From Epiperipatus broadwayi (Eukaryota > Onychophora > Udeonychophora > Euonychophora > Peripatidae): 64,000 nucleotides of DNA. The notes below the pieces were generated by a model. That model did not search any database, had not been told where the DNA came from, and saw only the letters and a list, made by a program, of their open reading frames with translations. How positions within the stretch are numbered: the first letter of the stretch is position 1; the number at the start of each line of letters is the position of its first letter. The DNA is taken from NCBI GenBank assembly GCA_028023455.1, contig JAQFVV010012489.1, positions 2,667,881 through 2,731,880 on the forward strand, in the 5' to 3' direction. A program made the position numbers and the translations under genes. This document shows, piece after piece, positions 27,741-42,300 of this stretch.

Positions 27741-29536
27741 TGCAAACATCTATATATAACCAATATAACATTATATATGTAGAATACTTCTACAAAATTT
27801 AAAGAAATATTTTTATGCAGAAAAATAAATTTATACTTTTTCCCCCTAAATTTTTGTTCATTTTCTTAAAACATTTTTGTTTTTTCAAAGTAGCTTCAAT
27901 TAAAATCAGATTTATAGTAATTCATGTAATGCTGACCAGCTGATTCTAAGGCAAATCAGATACCCAGAATGCCTCATTTAAAACAAAATGTCATATAAAA
28001 ACCAACATTTATAATGAATTACTCATGAAAACAATTAATTCACTGACTTAAGTACCCAAATATATAATAACCCAATTAAAAAATAAGGGTTAAATTGAAA
28101 AATAAGTTAATTAATTTGATGAACATTTTACTGAATATTCTTAAAAAAATACTGAACCTGTGAATAAATTCAACTTTATAAACTCATTTAAATATTTTAT
28201 AATTCTTTTTTAAAAATGTTATAGTTTTTTCTGATAGTCTGCCATTTGTTTTTTATGTTGCCAGGGAATAATATTTTCCTAAATCATGATTCATTAACAT
28301 TAACATAATACAGATAGAAAAACAACTAATCATATTGTACATTTAAAAATTTTTATTTCCAGTGTATTTTATTTTTCATTATCAAAGTTGTTAATTTTGA
28401 AATATTTAATCAATAAAACTGATTTTTTTGCCAAGCTATTATTTATTTTTTAAAGTACAGTTCCAAAAAATTTATTTATTTTACATATACAAGTTAAAAC
28501 TAAGTAAAAGTAGATAAGAAATTTAATGTACAGCTGACCTCTGAGTTTTTAATATTGTAAATGATTAAATCTTTTTTCATAATTTATATTTATCACATAT
28601 TATAACATTTATTAGAAAATACAAAGTTTTTGAAAAAAAAAGAGAAAAGGATTTTTTAATTTGTTGAAATTTATGTTTACTATAAAAGCCACCATTATCT
28701 TGAAAATGGTGTAAACAAATTACAAGATTATTTATTTAATAATGAGCAAATAAATGATATTTTTACTTTATGTTTAGTATTAATTGATCATATAAAATTG
28801 ATTATTCATTGCATATAACATAATTTTTTCTCAAAATAAATTTACAAATTATGATGACCATATTTTACAATTACAATGATCATATTTTTGCCAGAAGCAA
28901 TTATTCATAATAATTTTTTAAACCATAAATTTTTTGAGTCAATATATTTTAGAATTTAATACCGATATACATACTTGCCATATGTGATCAATATATGCTT
29001 TTTGAATGCTTATTGTATTGAATAAATCAATTTTTTCTTTTGTAATCAATAATATTGAAAATCTTCTTTTTAGTCTAGATATGACTTTGATGAAAGTGCT
29101 GAACACATTGCAAAGAATGCTGGATAAAAATTAGATGAAAGTACATTAATCATATTTTTAATTCTATACTCAAGATATATTGTCTCCTGTAATAATGAAT
29201 AAATTGTTCTATATATGTATTTTTACATGCATGTCATCAATTTTTTAAAGAACATAGAGATTACAATGGCAAATTTTTGCATAAGGCCCATTACTAATCA
29301 GAAATAAAGGTGTATTTTTTAAAAGAGAAGATGACTTTATTATTATTACTTTTGAAAAAATTGTCAAAATCTATTGCAGTAATTCATGTTTTCATTCAAA
29401 CCTATATAGATAGAAAAGTATTTTTTCCATTACAACTTAAAGTACAAAATGCCCATTTTATAACGATAATTTACAATTGATTTTTATCCTTTCCTAACAC
29501 TGAAATCATTTATTATACGAATCTATGTAGATTGGC

Positions 29537-29571
<35 letters not shown>

Positions 29572-32500
29572 GGGTGATCAAATTGCCAAATCAGAAATAA
29601 AAGAATAAATGAAAAATATAAATAATTATGTTATGCAAATAACACTTCAAAAAAAGAAAAAAAAGGTTTTTAAAGGGAATTTACTTTGAAAATACATTAT
29701 TTTAAAGCTTAAATATATATAAAAAATCGAATATGCAAAATATATTTAAAATTTTAAAATGGTGGTTTCAAAAAAAAAAAAAAAAATAGAAAAGCAAAAA
29801 ATAACTCAAAAAAAAAAGCCAAATAAATGGAAAAAAGAAGAACAAAAATACTGCATTAATTCTGAGAAAGACCCAGATAACCGAGCTGGTTTCCATCCAG
29901 GTCCAACTTAAAAATAAAACAAAACAAATGAATTCAGACTGGCACACAAAAAAGTGATATTTTTAAAAAGTAGATTAAAATATTAAATTCAAAAAAGATA
30001 TATATAATATTCCATGAGTATCATTAAAATGTTTTTGATCTTTAACTCTTTCTTTAAAAAAAAAAATCATAATTACTTCCATCATGTATCTTAAAAATGC
30101 AAAAGTTTCATTAATTAAATTTATAATGTAAGTCAAAATAATAATATGGATAAAATAAATGATGGTATAAGATGGTTTTAGTAATGGAGAATTATTGCCC
30201 ATAGGGATCCAGGGTTTTATACTCAACTAATCCTACATTTGGTTATAAATTTTTTCCTAGGCAATAAACAACAATATATATTTTTAGTACACGAACTCAT
30301 AAATGTATATAGCACATCTTTATTGACTTAATAAAGTGTGTTAAAATTTTTGTAGCTTCCAATTGGTCTTATTTATTATTTCAAAAATTATATAGTTGTC
30401 ATAAAGACGCTACTAAATATTCATTTTTCATGCAGTCACCAGTATATTAAAACAATATTATAAAAACTCTCAATACATCACGAAATGAAAATTTCACAGT
30501 TTGTTTAAATAAACTATTCATAATATATAAGATTGTTAAGGCCAAAAAATATGTTGCCCTAAGATAATGTACAAAAGATATAATATAATAATAAGGTATT
30601 ACTACATTGTATCTTTTGTACATTATCTTGTGGCAACATATTTGTTAACAATCTTATATATTATGAATAGTTTATTTAAACAAACTGTGAAATTTTCATT
30701 TCGTGATGTATTGAGAGTTTTTATAATATTGTTTTAATATACTTGTGACTGTATGAAAAATGAATATTTAGTAGCGTCTTTATGACAACTATATAATTTT
30801 TGAAATAATAAGTAAGACCAATTTGGTGTTACAAAATTTAACACACTTTATTAAGTCAATAAAGATGCTATATACATTTATGAGTTCGTGTGCTGTAAAT
30901 ATATATTGTTGTTTATTGCCTAGGAAAAATTATAACAAATGTAGATAGTTGAGTATAAAAAACCCTGGATCCCTATGGGCAATAATTCTCCATTACTAAC
31001 CATCTTTATACCATCATTTATTTTATCATATTATTATTTTGACTTACATTATAAATTTTATTAATGAACTTTTTGCATTTTTAAGATACATGATGGAAGT
31101 AATTATGATTTTTTTTTTTTAAAGAAAAGAGTTAAAGATCAAAAACATTTTGTATGATACATGGAATATTATATATATCTTTTTTTAATTTAATATTTTT
31201 GGTCTACTTTTTTAAAAATATCACTTTTTTGTGAGCAGTCGAATCATTTGTTTTGTTTTATTTTTAAGTTGGACCTGATGGAAACCAGCCTCCGGTTATC
31301 TGGTCTTTCTAGAATTAATGTGAGTATTTTGTTCTCTCTTTTTTTTCCATTTTGCTTGCTTTTTTTTTTTTTTTTTGAGTTATTTTTTTGCTTTTCTATT
31401 TTTTATTTATTTTTTTTTGAAACCACCATTTAAAATTTTAAATATATTTTGCATATTCGATTTTTTATATATATTTAAGCTTTAAAATAATGTATTTTTA
31501 AAGTAAATTCTTTTAAAACCTTTTTTTTTCTTTTTGAAGTGTTATTTGCATAACATAATTATTTATATTTTTCATTTATTCTTTTATTTCTTGATTTGGC
31601 AATTTGATCACCCTTTTTTTTTTTTTTAAAAAAAAAAAAAGCCAATCTACATAGATCGTATAATAAATGATTCAGTGTAGGAAAGGATAAAATCAATTGT
31701 AAAATTATCGTTATAAAATGGGCATTTGTACTTTAAGTTGTAATGGAAAAAAAATACTTTTCTATCTATATAGGTTTGAATGAAACACAGAATTACTGCA
31801 ATAGATTTTGACAATTTTTCAAAAGTAATAATAATAAAGTCATCTTCTCTTTTAAAAATACACCTTTATTTCTGATTAGTAATGGGCCTTTATGCAAAAA
31901 TTTGCCATTGTAATCTCTATGTTCTTTAAAAAAAATTGATGACATGCATGTAAAAATATACAGTATAGAACAATTTATTCATTATACAGGAGACAATATA
32001 TCTTGAGTATAGAATTAAAATATGATTAATGTACTTTATCTAATTTTTATCCAGTATTCTTGCAATGTGTTCAGCACTTTCATCAAAGTCATATCTAGAC
32101 TAAAGAAGATTTTCAATATTAATGATTACAAAAGAAAAAATTTGATTTATTCAATACAATAAGCATTCAAAAGCATATATTGATCACATATGGCAAGTAT
32201 GTATATCGGTATTAAATTCTAAAATATATTGACTCAAAAAATTTATGGTTAAAATTATTATGAATATTGCTTCTGGCAAAAATATGATCATTGTAATTGT
32301 AAAATATGGTCATCATAATTGTAAATTATTTTGAGAAAAAAATTATGTTATATGCAATGAATAATCAATTTTATATGATCAATTAATACTAAACATAAAG
32401 TAAAAATATCATTTATTTGCTCATTATTAAATAAATAATCTTGTAATTTGTTTGTAATATTTTCAAGATAATGGTGGCTTTTATAGTAAACATAAATTTC

Positions 32501-33439
32501 AACAAATTAAAAATCCTTTTCCTTTTTTTTTTTCAAAAACTTTATTTTCTAATATCAATGTTATAATATGTGATAAACATAAATTATGAAAAAAAAGATT
32601 TAATCATTTACAATATTAAAACTACAGAGGTCAGCTGTACATTAAATTTCTTTATCTAATTTTTACTTAGTTTTAACTGTATATGTAAAATAAATAAATT
32701 TTGGAACTGTACTTTAAAAAAATAAATAATAGCTTGGCAAAAAAATCAGTTTTATTGATTAAATATTTCAAAAATTAACAACTTTGATAATGAAAAATAA
32801 AATACACTGGAAATAAATTTTTAAATGTACAATATGATTAGTTGTTTTTCTATCTGTATTATGTTAATGTAATGAATCATGATTTAGGAAATATTATTCC
32901 CTGGCAACATAAAAAACAAAATGGCAGACTATCAGTGAAAAAACTATAAATATTTTTAAAAAAGAATTATGGTTATTTAAATGAGTTTATAAAGTTAATT
33001 TATTCACAGGTTAGTATTTTTTTAAGAATATTCTTAGTAAAATGTTCATCAATTAATTAACTTATTTTTCAATTTAACCCTTATTTTTTAATTGGGTTAT
33101 TATATATTTGGGCATTTAAGTCAGTGAATTAATTGTTTTCTCATAGTAATTCATTATAAATGTTGGTTTTTATATGACATTTTGTTTTATGAGGCATTCT
33201 GGGTACTGATTATTGCCTAGAATAATGGTCAGCATTACATGAATTACTATAAATCTGATTTTAATTGAAGCTACTTTTGAAAAAACAAAAAAGTTTTAAG
33301 AAAATGAACAAAATTTAGGGGGAAAAAGTATAAATTTATTTTTCTGCATAAAAATATTTCTTTAAATTTGTAGAAGTATTCTACATATATAATGTATATT
33401 GGTTATATATAGAGTTTGCAAATACGCTCTTAACAAGCT

Positions 33440-33600
33440 TTGCCAAATAACCTCTTGTTAAGAGCTTATTTGCGAGCTCTATATTATGAAGCTGGAAATA
33501 TAGTACATATTTCTGCTTCACCTAGTGCCAATGTCATCAGCACTAGTGTGGGTTTGAACCCAACCTTTTATATTAACTGACACCCATCTCATAATAGGTG
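33440..33600 (+). mobile_element. Possible tRNA-derived SINE (block B copy)
   Basis: GGGTTTGAACCC (33,550-33,561) is a pol III B-box match within sequence identical in design to the minus-strand stretch at 27,540-27,740. Being part of the block, it was copied with it rather than inserted independently. Confidence 0.4.
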
Positions 33601-35397
33601 GTAGTATATTTTAATCAATATTATAATCTTTTATATTTCATTAATTTTATTTTATAATTAAAACTAACCTTTTTATGATAGTTTATTTATTTTATATTTG
33701 TAAAAATGTATATTGTGTTTATTTTATTAAATTGAATTGAATCCTAGATATCTATAAAATGTTACAAATATTTTAAATTCTTTTATTAAAATTCATTTTT
33801 CTTCAATTAATCAGTTGGTAACATTTTATATTTATCTTTTAATAAATGTACATTTGAGAATCAATTATTTAAACAATGTAATATTTGTAAGAAATATTTT
33901 GTAAATTTCTATTTAAGTTTATGTCAAATATTAAATTTGAAAGTCATTGTACCAAATTCCTAAAATTTTTCTGAATAAAATTTACATTTTTGTTAATCTA
34001 AATCTTAATTAAATAGGCTTTCTTAGTACAATGACTGATAAACTGAATATGCTTGTTGTTGTTTTGTTTTAATTAGCAAATCAACCCTTGGGGCATGTTA
34101 ATGCAGAATTATAAATTTCCCTCCAAAGCAGGCACCAACCTCAGAGAACTGCTTAGAGCAATTACAATTGGTGGAGGTCAGTATAGATTGAATCCTATAG
34201 ATAAAGCCAGATCAAATAAATAGTGGAAATTTTTGATAAGAAGGGATTATTATTGAAAAGAGTTCATTGAAGAGAAGTAATTAGTATATATAGTACATCG
34301 TGCCAAAGAATGACTGGCTAAAAAGATCGACCGTTGCTTTCCGGAGCTCTGTCCCATCAGCTCATCAATGCCATCCAGTGCTTTCAACATCTAGCCTGAG
34401 ATTTTACTGTGTCAAGGAAGCCTGAAATGATCTGACTGTATAAATGCCTGTGTCAAGCGATGGAACATCTCCCAATAGATATATTATTATAATCTCCAAT
34501 TTGCCACAAGCCACTGATTCTATTTTATTTGTTTAAATCAATGTTAATTTATATTTATATTATCTATATCTGTTTATACAACTTAGTTTTAAAATGCATC
34601 TTAATTTTTTTCTCTTAAATTTAAAATCTCAATTCTTATCAAAATCCCACATTATTTTGATGCGGCAAATTTAAATTAAATTTTGTTGGTTTATTTATAA
34701 TATTGACTTTCTGAAATTGCCAAGTACAAAATTCAATGAGCTATTAACTTTAAATTCTCTCCCTCTTATTTTTCCAGTCAAAATCATTACAGGAGACTTA
34801 TTTCCCATAAATTAATTAATAGAAAGCTCATTTAGTTTTGTACATCATATTATAAATTTATTTTGAATGATTGAAATTATTTTAAAAGTATCTTATTAGC
34901 ACCTCCAATTTTAAATAGCCCTGTAATTATTTCTGAAAGAATAAAGAATTTTAGTAAATCAGTTAAGTAAATCTATTACGATTTCTGTAAAACGTATATC
35001 TTGAAAGAAAATTGTTGAAAGCATTTTATCAGTACATGTTTCATACATATATATTTTATTCGTCAAAAAAAAAATAGTAAAAAATTCAATGTATAATTTG
35101 TTATGCTGTATATTTGTCAAACTTCACTATAAGTGAGTTTGATATCCAATGCCCCATCTATGTTAATTAAAGACAATCTCATTTGTAATCTTTGATAAAC
35201 TATTTAATAACTTACTAATAAATGAAATATTTGGAAAGTGGAAAACAATTTATATTCTAAATTTTAATTCTTGCCTTCCCCTTTTATATTATGTTTTATG
35301 ATTCATTAATGGCCTAAGGCTTCTGGGGACTTTCTATCATGTCAGGGAGCTGATTATTTTAATCAGGAATTAAGTTATTAATTTTGTTAGTGATACA

Positions 35398-35441
<44 letters not shown>

Positions 35442-35451
35442 TATCTATTAT

Positions 35452-35513
<62 letters not shown>

Positions 35514-35514
35514 A
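35398..35514. repeat. (CTAT)n array, block B version
   Basis: Imperfect CTAT repeats with TTAT interruptions. The AT dinucleotide part present at this site in A and C is missing. Confidence 0.95.
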
Positions 35515-37478
35515 TATGTCTAAGGCATTATGTATTTATAGCTACAACCATTCATTTATTATTATTATTTTGCTTTGCTAATTGCCTCTTAGGACCTTCG
35601 GAATTTCAAATATGACCAGTCCAATCTTTCACTTTCCCTCAAAGTAGACATAGTTCATACCAAGGGATTCTTTTTAGGCATTGCCATTAAGATGTGTATG
35701 GGAAGTCCAGCACATCAAAAATATTATTATGATTATTTAGAGACATGTTTTGGCTGGAGGGCCAGCATTTCTCATCATCTAGTTGTATTTACTAGGAATT
35801 TTCTTTAGCAAAGCCACCCAGAGGTTCATAACAGACCTCATTTATTTTTGTTGTAATCTATAATAGCATACTGCCTTCTTCATCATTTTATATCTTTATT
35901 TAGCAAACCTGAAATGCTCTCTGCCATGATGGCACATCCTTCACAAACAAATCCCAATTAATTAAATCTGACTATATGATTGTCAATTATTTATTTAAGA
36001 ACTACTTTGCTTTCCACACTCATTATAGAAAACTGATTTAAATATAATAGTGTTATAAATGCACATCTTTCATATCTTGTTATCTATCTATATTTTTATA
36101 TAAAATAGATTCATTTGTAATCTTTTAAAGAGGGCTAATAATATTTTATTGCTGATTGGTTTTGGCAGACCAATTAACATAACTTTTACATTGTTGTCAA
36201 AGCTGCATCAAAACGAATTAAATAAAAATAACCAAGTTGTATAAACAAAAACTTATTTTGTAACTAAATTTCTTAATAAATTCCTGTAATATTATTATTT
36301 TAAATAAGCTTAGTTTGTCATCACTCCAAATCTCTACGGTTAATTACTCTATTTATTTATAGTATTTCCTTGATTTAATTCACTTCTTTATAATGTTGCC
36401 AGAAAGAATTATCATTATTACGGTTCAAACCATTAGTAATCGATGTCCAATCACCTCTGTACCATTCTGCAATTCACTAAATCATTAATTTCTTCTATAA
36501 ACCCATTATTATTTTGAGTCTCTTTGTAAACCATGACCTCCAGCTGGGACGGAATAAAATCAAGCACTGCTCATGTCATTACAAACGTTATCCATTAGTC
36601 AGAGAGGCAATAGTTCAGGCAAATAGGTTAGGATTCACCCTTGCCCTGACATCTGTATCTTGTGCATGGTTGGATTCAAGGTACTTTTGCTTGGATTATT
36701 GGTCTTGTTGAATGAATACACGATTTTGACTGGCACAATATATAACATTTGTAATACAAGCTTGCTAAATTAGATCATGTGATGTATGACTTGATTTCTT
36801 TGTAATGTATATTGGATATTTTTTTTTTTGGGGGGGGGGGATATTTACTTGCTAAATTCCATTATTTTAATTTAATTAATTAATTACTTATGTAGTTTAT
36901 CTTACTAATAATGGAATAATATTTGTTTAGTGTGCAGAAATGTGTCTGTTTTTTAAAAATTGAAAATTTTGTTTTCTAAATTTAAAAATGTATCTTTATT
37001 ATATGTTTTTTAAATGTTATTTAATAATAAATAAGATTACTTTGACACAATGTATTTGGCAAAATAACAGCTATTCAAGTAAAATATTTAAAGTAGTTAC
37101 ACTACTGAAAGCAAATAATCTAAATTTTAGCATCAAATTAAAAAGTCAAGGTTATATACCATTACCTAAATATACTACATTTTAGAGTAATTCTAATTCA
37201 TAATTATACACAAAGTATTATTAAAGAGTTCAAAGAAAACAAATCTATTAATATTTTGATATTAAATAATAAAAATTTTTAATTTTAATGATAACAACAT
37301 TGCCATAATAAGATTCTAGAACTCTTCATAAATTAGTTATGTAAAAACTTAGAGAAAATCTAAAAAAAAACCTAATATCAATATCCTTGCAGTTATTTTT
37401 AAACAACATCAAAACTAGATTAACAATTTGGATGTAATGCATGGTGAACCAGATACATTTATATATAAAATGTAAAGA

Positions 37479-37592
<114 letters not shown>

Positions 37593-37801
37593 GAGTGTGC
37601 ATGCGCCAGCTGGTTTGGTGATCGTAGATATCGGTAGGATATATTATATATTTCTAGTAATAATAAAACTAAAAATTTTTTTATTTAAAATAAACCGTAT
37701 TGACTCTAAGCAACCCAATATTCAGTATATATAGTTTTTTAAACTTAAGAAAACTCCTCCGATGAGGAATTTGTGTGCAAGCGGGTTTTTTTTACTCCAA
37801 T

Positions 37802-39151
37802 ATGGCGATCTCTTTGAATGCAGCAAGCATTTCTTATGCTGATGCAATCAAAGCATCCACTAAAAAAGGAGATTTTCCTCAGAACGTGGAAAAAAATCAA
37901 ACTCCAGTTTCAAGATTTCGTCATTCAACAATGAATGATCTAATGAAACTAGATGTGATTTCAGAATCTGATCCATTACCAGTTAACATAATAGAAGAAG
38001 AGATCTGGACTAATGAAAGTCTAATAAAAATTTCTGAATGCTTTAATACGACCATCCCACGTGATTTATTTATGTCATTTAAATGTTTCTTTACTGACCG
38101 GTCTGTTATCCTTGCAATTACAGATATAAATTGTTCACTGTATAGATTTCCTAAGGATTTGCTATATGAAGAATTAAGCACAAATAATTTATGGGATTCT
38201 ATATTGTGCATTGCAGATCATCCAAATCCTCACTATCTTGCTATTGAATTCTATAGTGAAGAACAAAAAAACAAATTTGATAAAACAATTAAAACGTTAG
38301 GGAAATATGCTTTAGTAAAAGTTAACCAATATAGAGAAAATTTTATTACCGGCACAATCAAAAATACGTACTTTAACTATACAATAAATGACCTCAATAA
38401 ATTAATGCAACCATTTGGAGTTGTTGTTGCCTTTCAACCTATATATTTAAAAGGAACTCCGATATCGATCTATAGAAACAGTTATCATTTTAAAGTTAAA
38501 TTAAATCAAAACATAAATCCAAATGATATTCCCACTCTTATAACCGATCACGAAGCGACGCTACTCTTAATAATTCATGGACTTAAACCGCAATGTTTTC
38601 ACTGCAAACAATGAGGGCATATTATAAATGCATGCCCAAAACTTAAATGTAAACATTGTGATATGAGAGCAACCTCAAGTCATCAATGTGGAAATGTGCC
38701 AGTAAATAACACAGAATTCACTCCTCAACCGATAAGTGAATCAACTACAATTTGCTATCAAAATAATCCAATTAATGACGATGTAACAGACGATCTAAAC
38801 ATCACCAGAGAGCAATCAGTAAATGACGAAAGTGAATCAATTTTACCCGAAAATCAATCACGGAATGATGAGGATAAACCAGTGTTACAAGAAAATAGCC
38901 CATCTCAACAAGAAATATTAAAAAGTGATTGCCAAAATCACAAACAATCAAAAACACCCCTTAACAAAACTTCGCAAGATATTATAGACTATCTAGTGCC
39001 TTGCCTGCCACCTACAGACCCGAAAATAAATGACACTGCCAACCGAAAACCAGGCAGACCGTGAAGCAAACGAAGCAGAAAAAATGCAGCAGTGCCTATT
39101 GATCTCAGTGAAGATGATATGCCCCAGACATTAGATCATAAAAAAAAATAA
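37802..39151 (+). pseudogene. ORF1 (zinc-knuckle nucleic-acid-binding protein), copy B, two stops
   Basis: The natural start is the ATG at 37,802 (MAISLNAAS); an upstream in-frame stretch from 37,775 has no ATG. A single frame runs 449 codons to the TAA at 39,149-39,151 apart from TGA stops at 38,612 and 39,062. The protein would have an N-terminal region of unknown fold, a central RNA-binding-like part, then CFHC at codons 265-268, the start of a CCHC knuckle (C-x2-C-x4-H-x4-C) and a second C-x2-C-x8-H-x-C. It continues with a polar, Asn/Ser/Glu-rich linker and a basic tail with KPGRP, like an AT hook. In LINEs this protein coats the RNA and chaperones reverse transcription. The first stop falls inside the first knuckle, the second right after GRP. 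Both stops look like CGA to TGA. Confidence 0.85.
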
Positions 39152-39377
39152 GAAAAGCAAATATGAGTTCAATGGATACCGAGTTTGAATACACTTCAGA
39201 TGAAGACCTTAGCACCAATAAAAAAGCAAATGTGCAAAAATTATCACAGGAGGGAGGAAGTAGAACCTCCAGACATAAAAATTCTTTGTCATAATTTGTG
39301 CAAGTTATCTAAACTATATAAAATTACAATCTAATTACTGCATCAGGTGTGTTCTGTTTTTATTGAGTGAAACTGTA

Positions 39378-42300
39378 ATGAAAATAAAAATAGCGTCATT
39401 AAACATCCGTGGATTAAACTCACCAGAAAAAAACTATCAATTAATAAAATGGCTTGAAATTATACAACCTCATTTGCTAGGGCTACTTGAAACAAAAATT
39501 TATAATAAATCTCAGATTAATCCATCTAACTATCTTAATAATCAAGGATACTCAGCATTCTCCCAAGCATCATTTTCACCCTCAGCAGGAACAGGAGTAG
39601 TAGTAATGAAAACCTGCCCCTTCTATTCATTCAAAATAATATATATAGATGCACACATATTAATTATAACCTTATATGATAAAACAGTTACATTGAATGT
39701 AGCATTTGTTTATTTACCTCCAAATCATACAGCAATTAATAAAGTCATTCAAATTATAAATTCCAAAATAGCATCCTCATCACATCCATTAATTTTACTT
39801 GGTGATTTCAACATGTCATACAATGGGTTTATCACAAAATGGTTGCACTTACTAGCCATACCACTCATGAGTGGGGAAGGCTATCTCCCACAGAATTCAG
39901 TAACATTTAATAATGGCAGGTTTTCATCATTAATTGACCTGGTCTTCTACTCACCAGTGTTACATCACATGATCAGCCTAACAATAAAAAACTCATCATT
40001 ATCAGATCATTCTGCAATTATTGTTTCACTAAAGAATGATTTTATACACAGATCAATAACATCTATTGGAAACACAATTAGAGTGCTCCTTCCATGTCGA
40101 ACCCCAGAATATTTATTCTCAGAAATATATATATATCTCTTCAAACTTCGAGACATTGAAATGGATCCAGTGCAAACATGGATTGCCTTTGTTAACATTA
40201 TTTCATATACAATTGATGTCATAACAAGGGCTACCCCAGCCCCTTCAAGGCTTCTAGCTCTTGTAGATGAAACACACAAAAGAATCACAAACAGTACTAC
40301 AAATAAACAAGGCTGTTCAAATGTGATTGCCCTGAAGAAACTTTATCAATCAGTCTCTGAAGAACTTAAAGAATACCTGGCAATTAAAAAAAGAAAACTC
40401 TTTTTGACACAGACACACACATGGTCCAGACACTATATTCGCTGGGCACTGGGACAAAAGCCATCAACTCGCATACCAACAGCAATTAAAATACAAGAAG
40501 ATATAATTTCTGGTTACAACATGTTGCTACCTCTCTACACACATTTCAAATCCAAACTTCAAGAGAAGAAAAAATTCAGCCCTGCACCATTTTTTCTCAG
40601 TGAGCCAGAAGAAGATATAGTATTTACTCCCAAAGACTTTATTCAAAAATTAGCATCAACCCCAAACTCCAGTCACCCAGGAATGCATGGTATACCTTGC
40701 TTTGTATTCAAGCATTTAGAAAAATTTACTGCTCAGTATCTGTGTAATCTAGCAAACTTTCTAACAAAAAAGATCCATCATATACATGGATTATACCCTA
40801 TTTTACTAGTACCATTTATCAAAACACATGAAAAAATAACCACACTAAACAATCTAAGGCCCATATCAATGAGCCCTCTGGGTATCAAACTGCTGGAGTC
40901 AATCATTAAAGACAAAATAGAACCCTATATTATACCTATACTATCTAAAATGCAGTTTGCTAAGAAAGGCTCATCTACAATGCAAGCAGCCTTTCTATTC
41001 AAAACAGTTATTGATTCTGTCAGAAATAATAAAAAATATAGTCCAGTTGTAATCCAACTGGATATAAAATCAGCATTTGATATGATTCCAATTGAACTCC
41101 TTGTTGAAGCATTAGCAGACACAACAATACCAAGATCCTTAATATATTTAATCACCAATCTTCTATTAAGTCGAGAAATACATATTACACTTAATGGTAA
41201 GAATTCCCCCTCTTTTGTACCTTACTGTTCAATTCCACAAGGTTCACCACTAAGTGCTCTTTTTTTTACTTTCTATATCAATCCCTTACTGAATATGATA
41301 GAAAAAGAATTATCAGGCATATACATACCTGGTCTGAAAGCAAACATCTCCTGTATTGCCTACATGGATGATGTCTCGATTTTTTTAACTTCTAAAAAAC
41401 AGATCCCAACTCTATTGAAAATTCTTAATTCATACACTAATAAATACAAGCTGGAGTTTAACATGGATAAATCTTCTGTGTGGTCAATATATACAGGACA
41501 ATTTCACACACAACATTTTAAAGGAAAACCCAGCTCTTTTGTGGGATTCCCCTTCTATTTGAGCAATCTAGAAATGTGTCGACAAATACAAGACAAAATT
41601 AAAAATAAAATAGAAAATATAATTGATTCACTTTCAAAATCTTACCTTTCATTGTATTCAAAAGTATCCCTGTTTAATCTATTAATTATGACTCGAATCA
41701 CATACTATTCTCCAATAATACTATACACTAAATCTTTTACTAGTAAAATAAACTCATTATGTAGAAAGTTGCTGTGGGGAAAAAAGATTGTTTCAGTTTC
41801 ACTAAAACGTATTCAAGCTCCTCTAATACAAAATGGTTTAGGACTACATTCAATACATATTTTTAACATTCAAAAGACATTAAATCTTATTTCTGCATGT
41901 GCTTATTTATTTCCATACATGAAAGTGTTCTTCAAGATTACCCCAACAGATAAACCACCACCAACCAATGGATATTGGAAAACCTTGCTTACACTAATTC
42001 TTAACATTCCAAACATTATTTTTTCACCACCTCAAGATAAATTTAAATATTGGGATGTATACCAGATAATTTGCTCTTCCCTAAATGATAAAAGACCAAT
42101 TTTAAACATTAACAATAGACAACTAACCCGAAAATTTAAATTCTGGTCATTAGAACCCAAATATTATGATTTTCTACTCAAATTAAATCTTGAAGCATTG
42201 CCAACATTACACTTTTGTAGATATAGAAGGCATTACATAAATACAGAAGACATATGCTGGTTATGTCATAGAGAAACTGAGACACAAGAACATTTTCTTT

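Larger units (their letters stand above)
30581..37478. other. Non-coding part of block B
   Basis: Reverse complement of 23,657-30,580 with fewer apparent errors. Holds the SINE-like stretch (33,440-33,600), the GC-richer patch (about 34,080-34,460) and the CTAT array (35,398-35,514). A poly-G/poly-T pair is at 36,820-36,840. No supported gene. Confidence 0.6.

Noticed and set aside
36988-37185. 65-codon open frame kept in all three blocks (also 23,954-24,151 and 52,756-52,953)
   Set aside because: AT-rich composition, no family resemblance, and the copies are too similar to show selection for protein.
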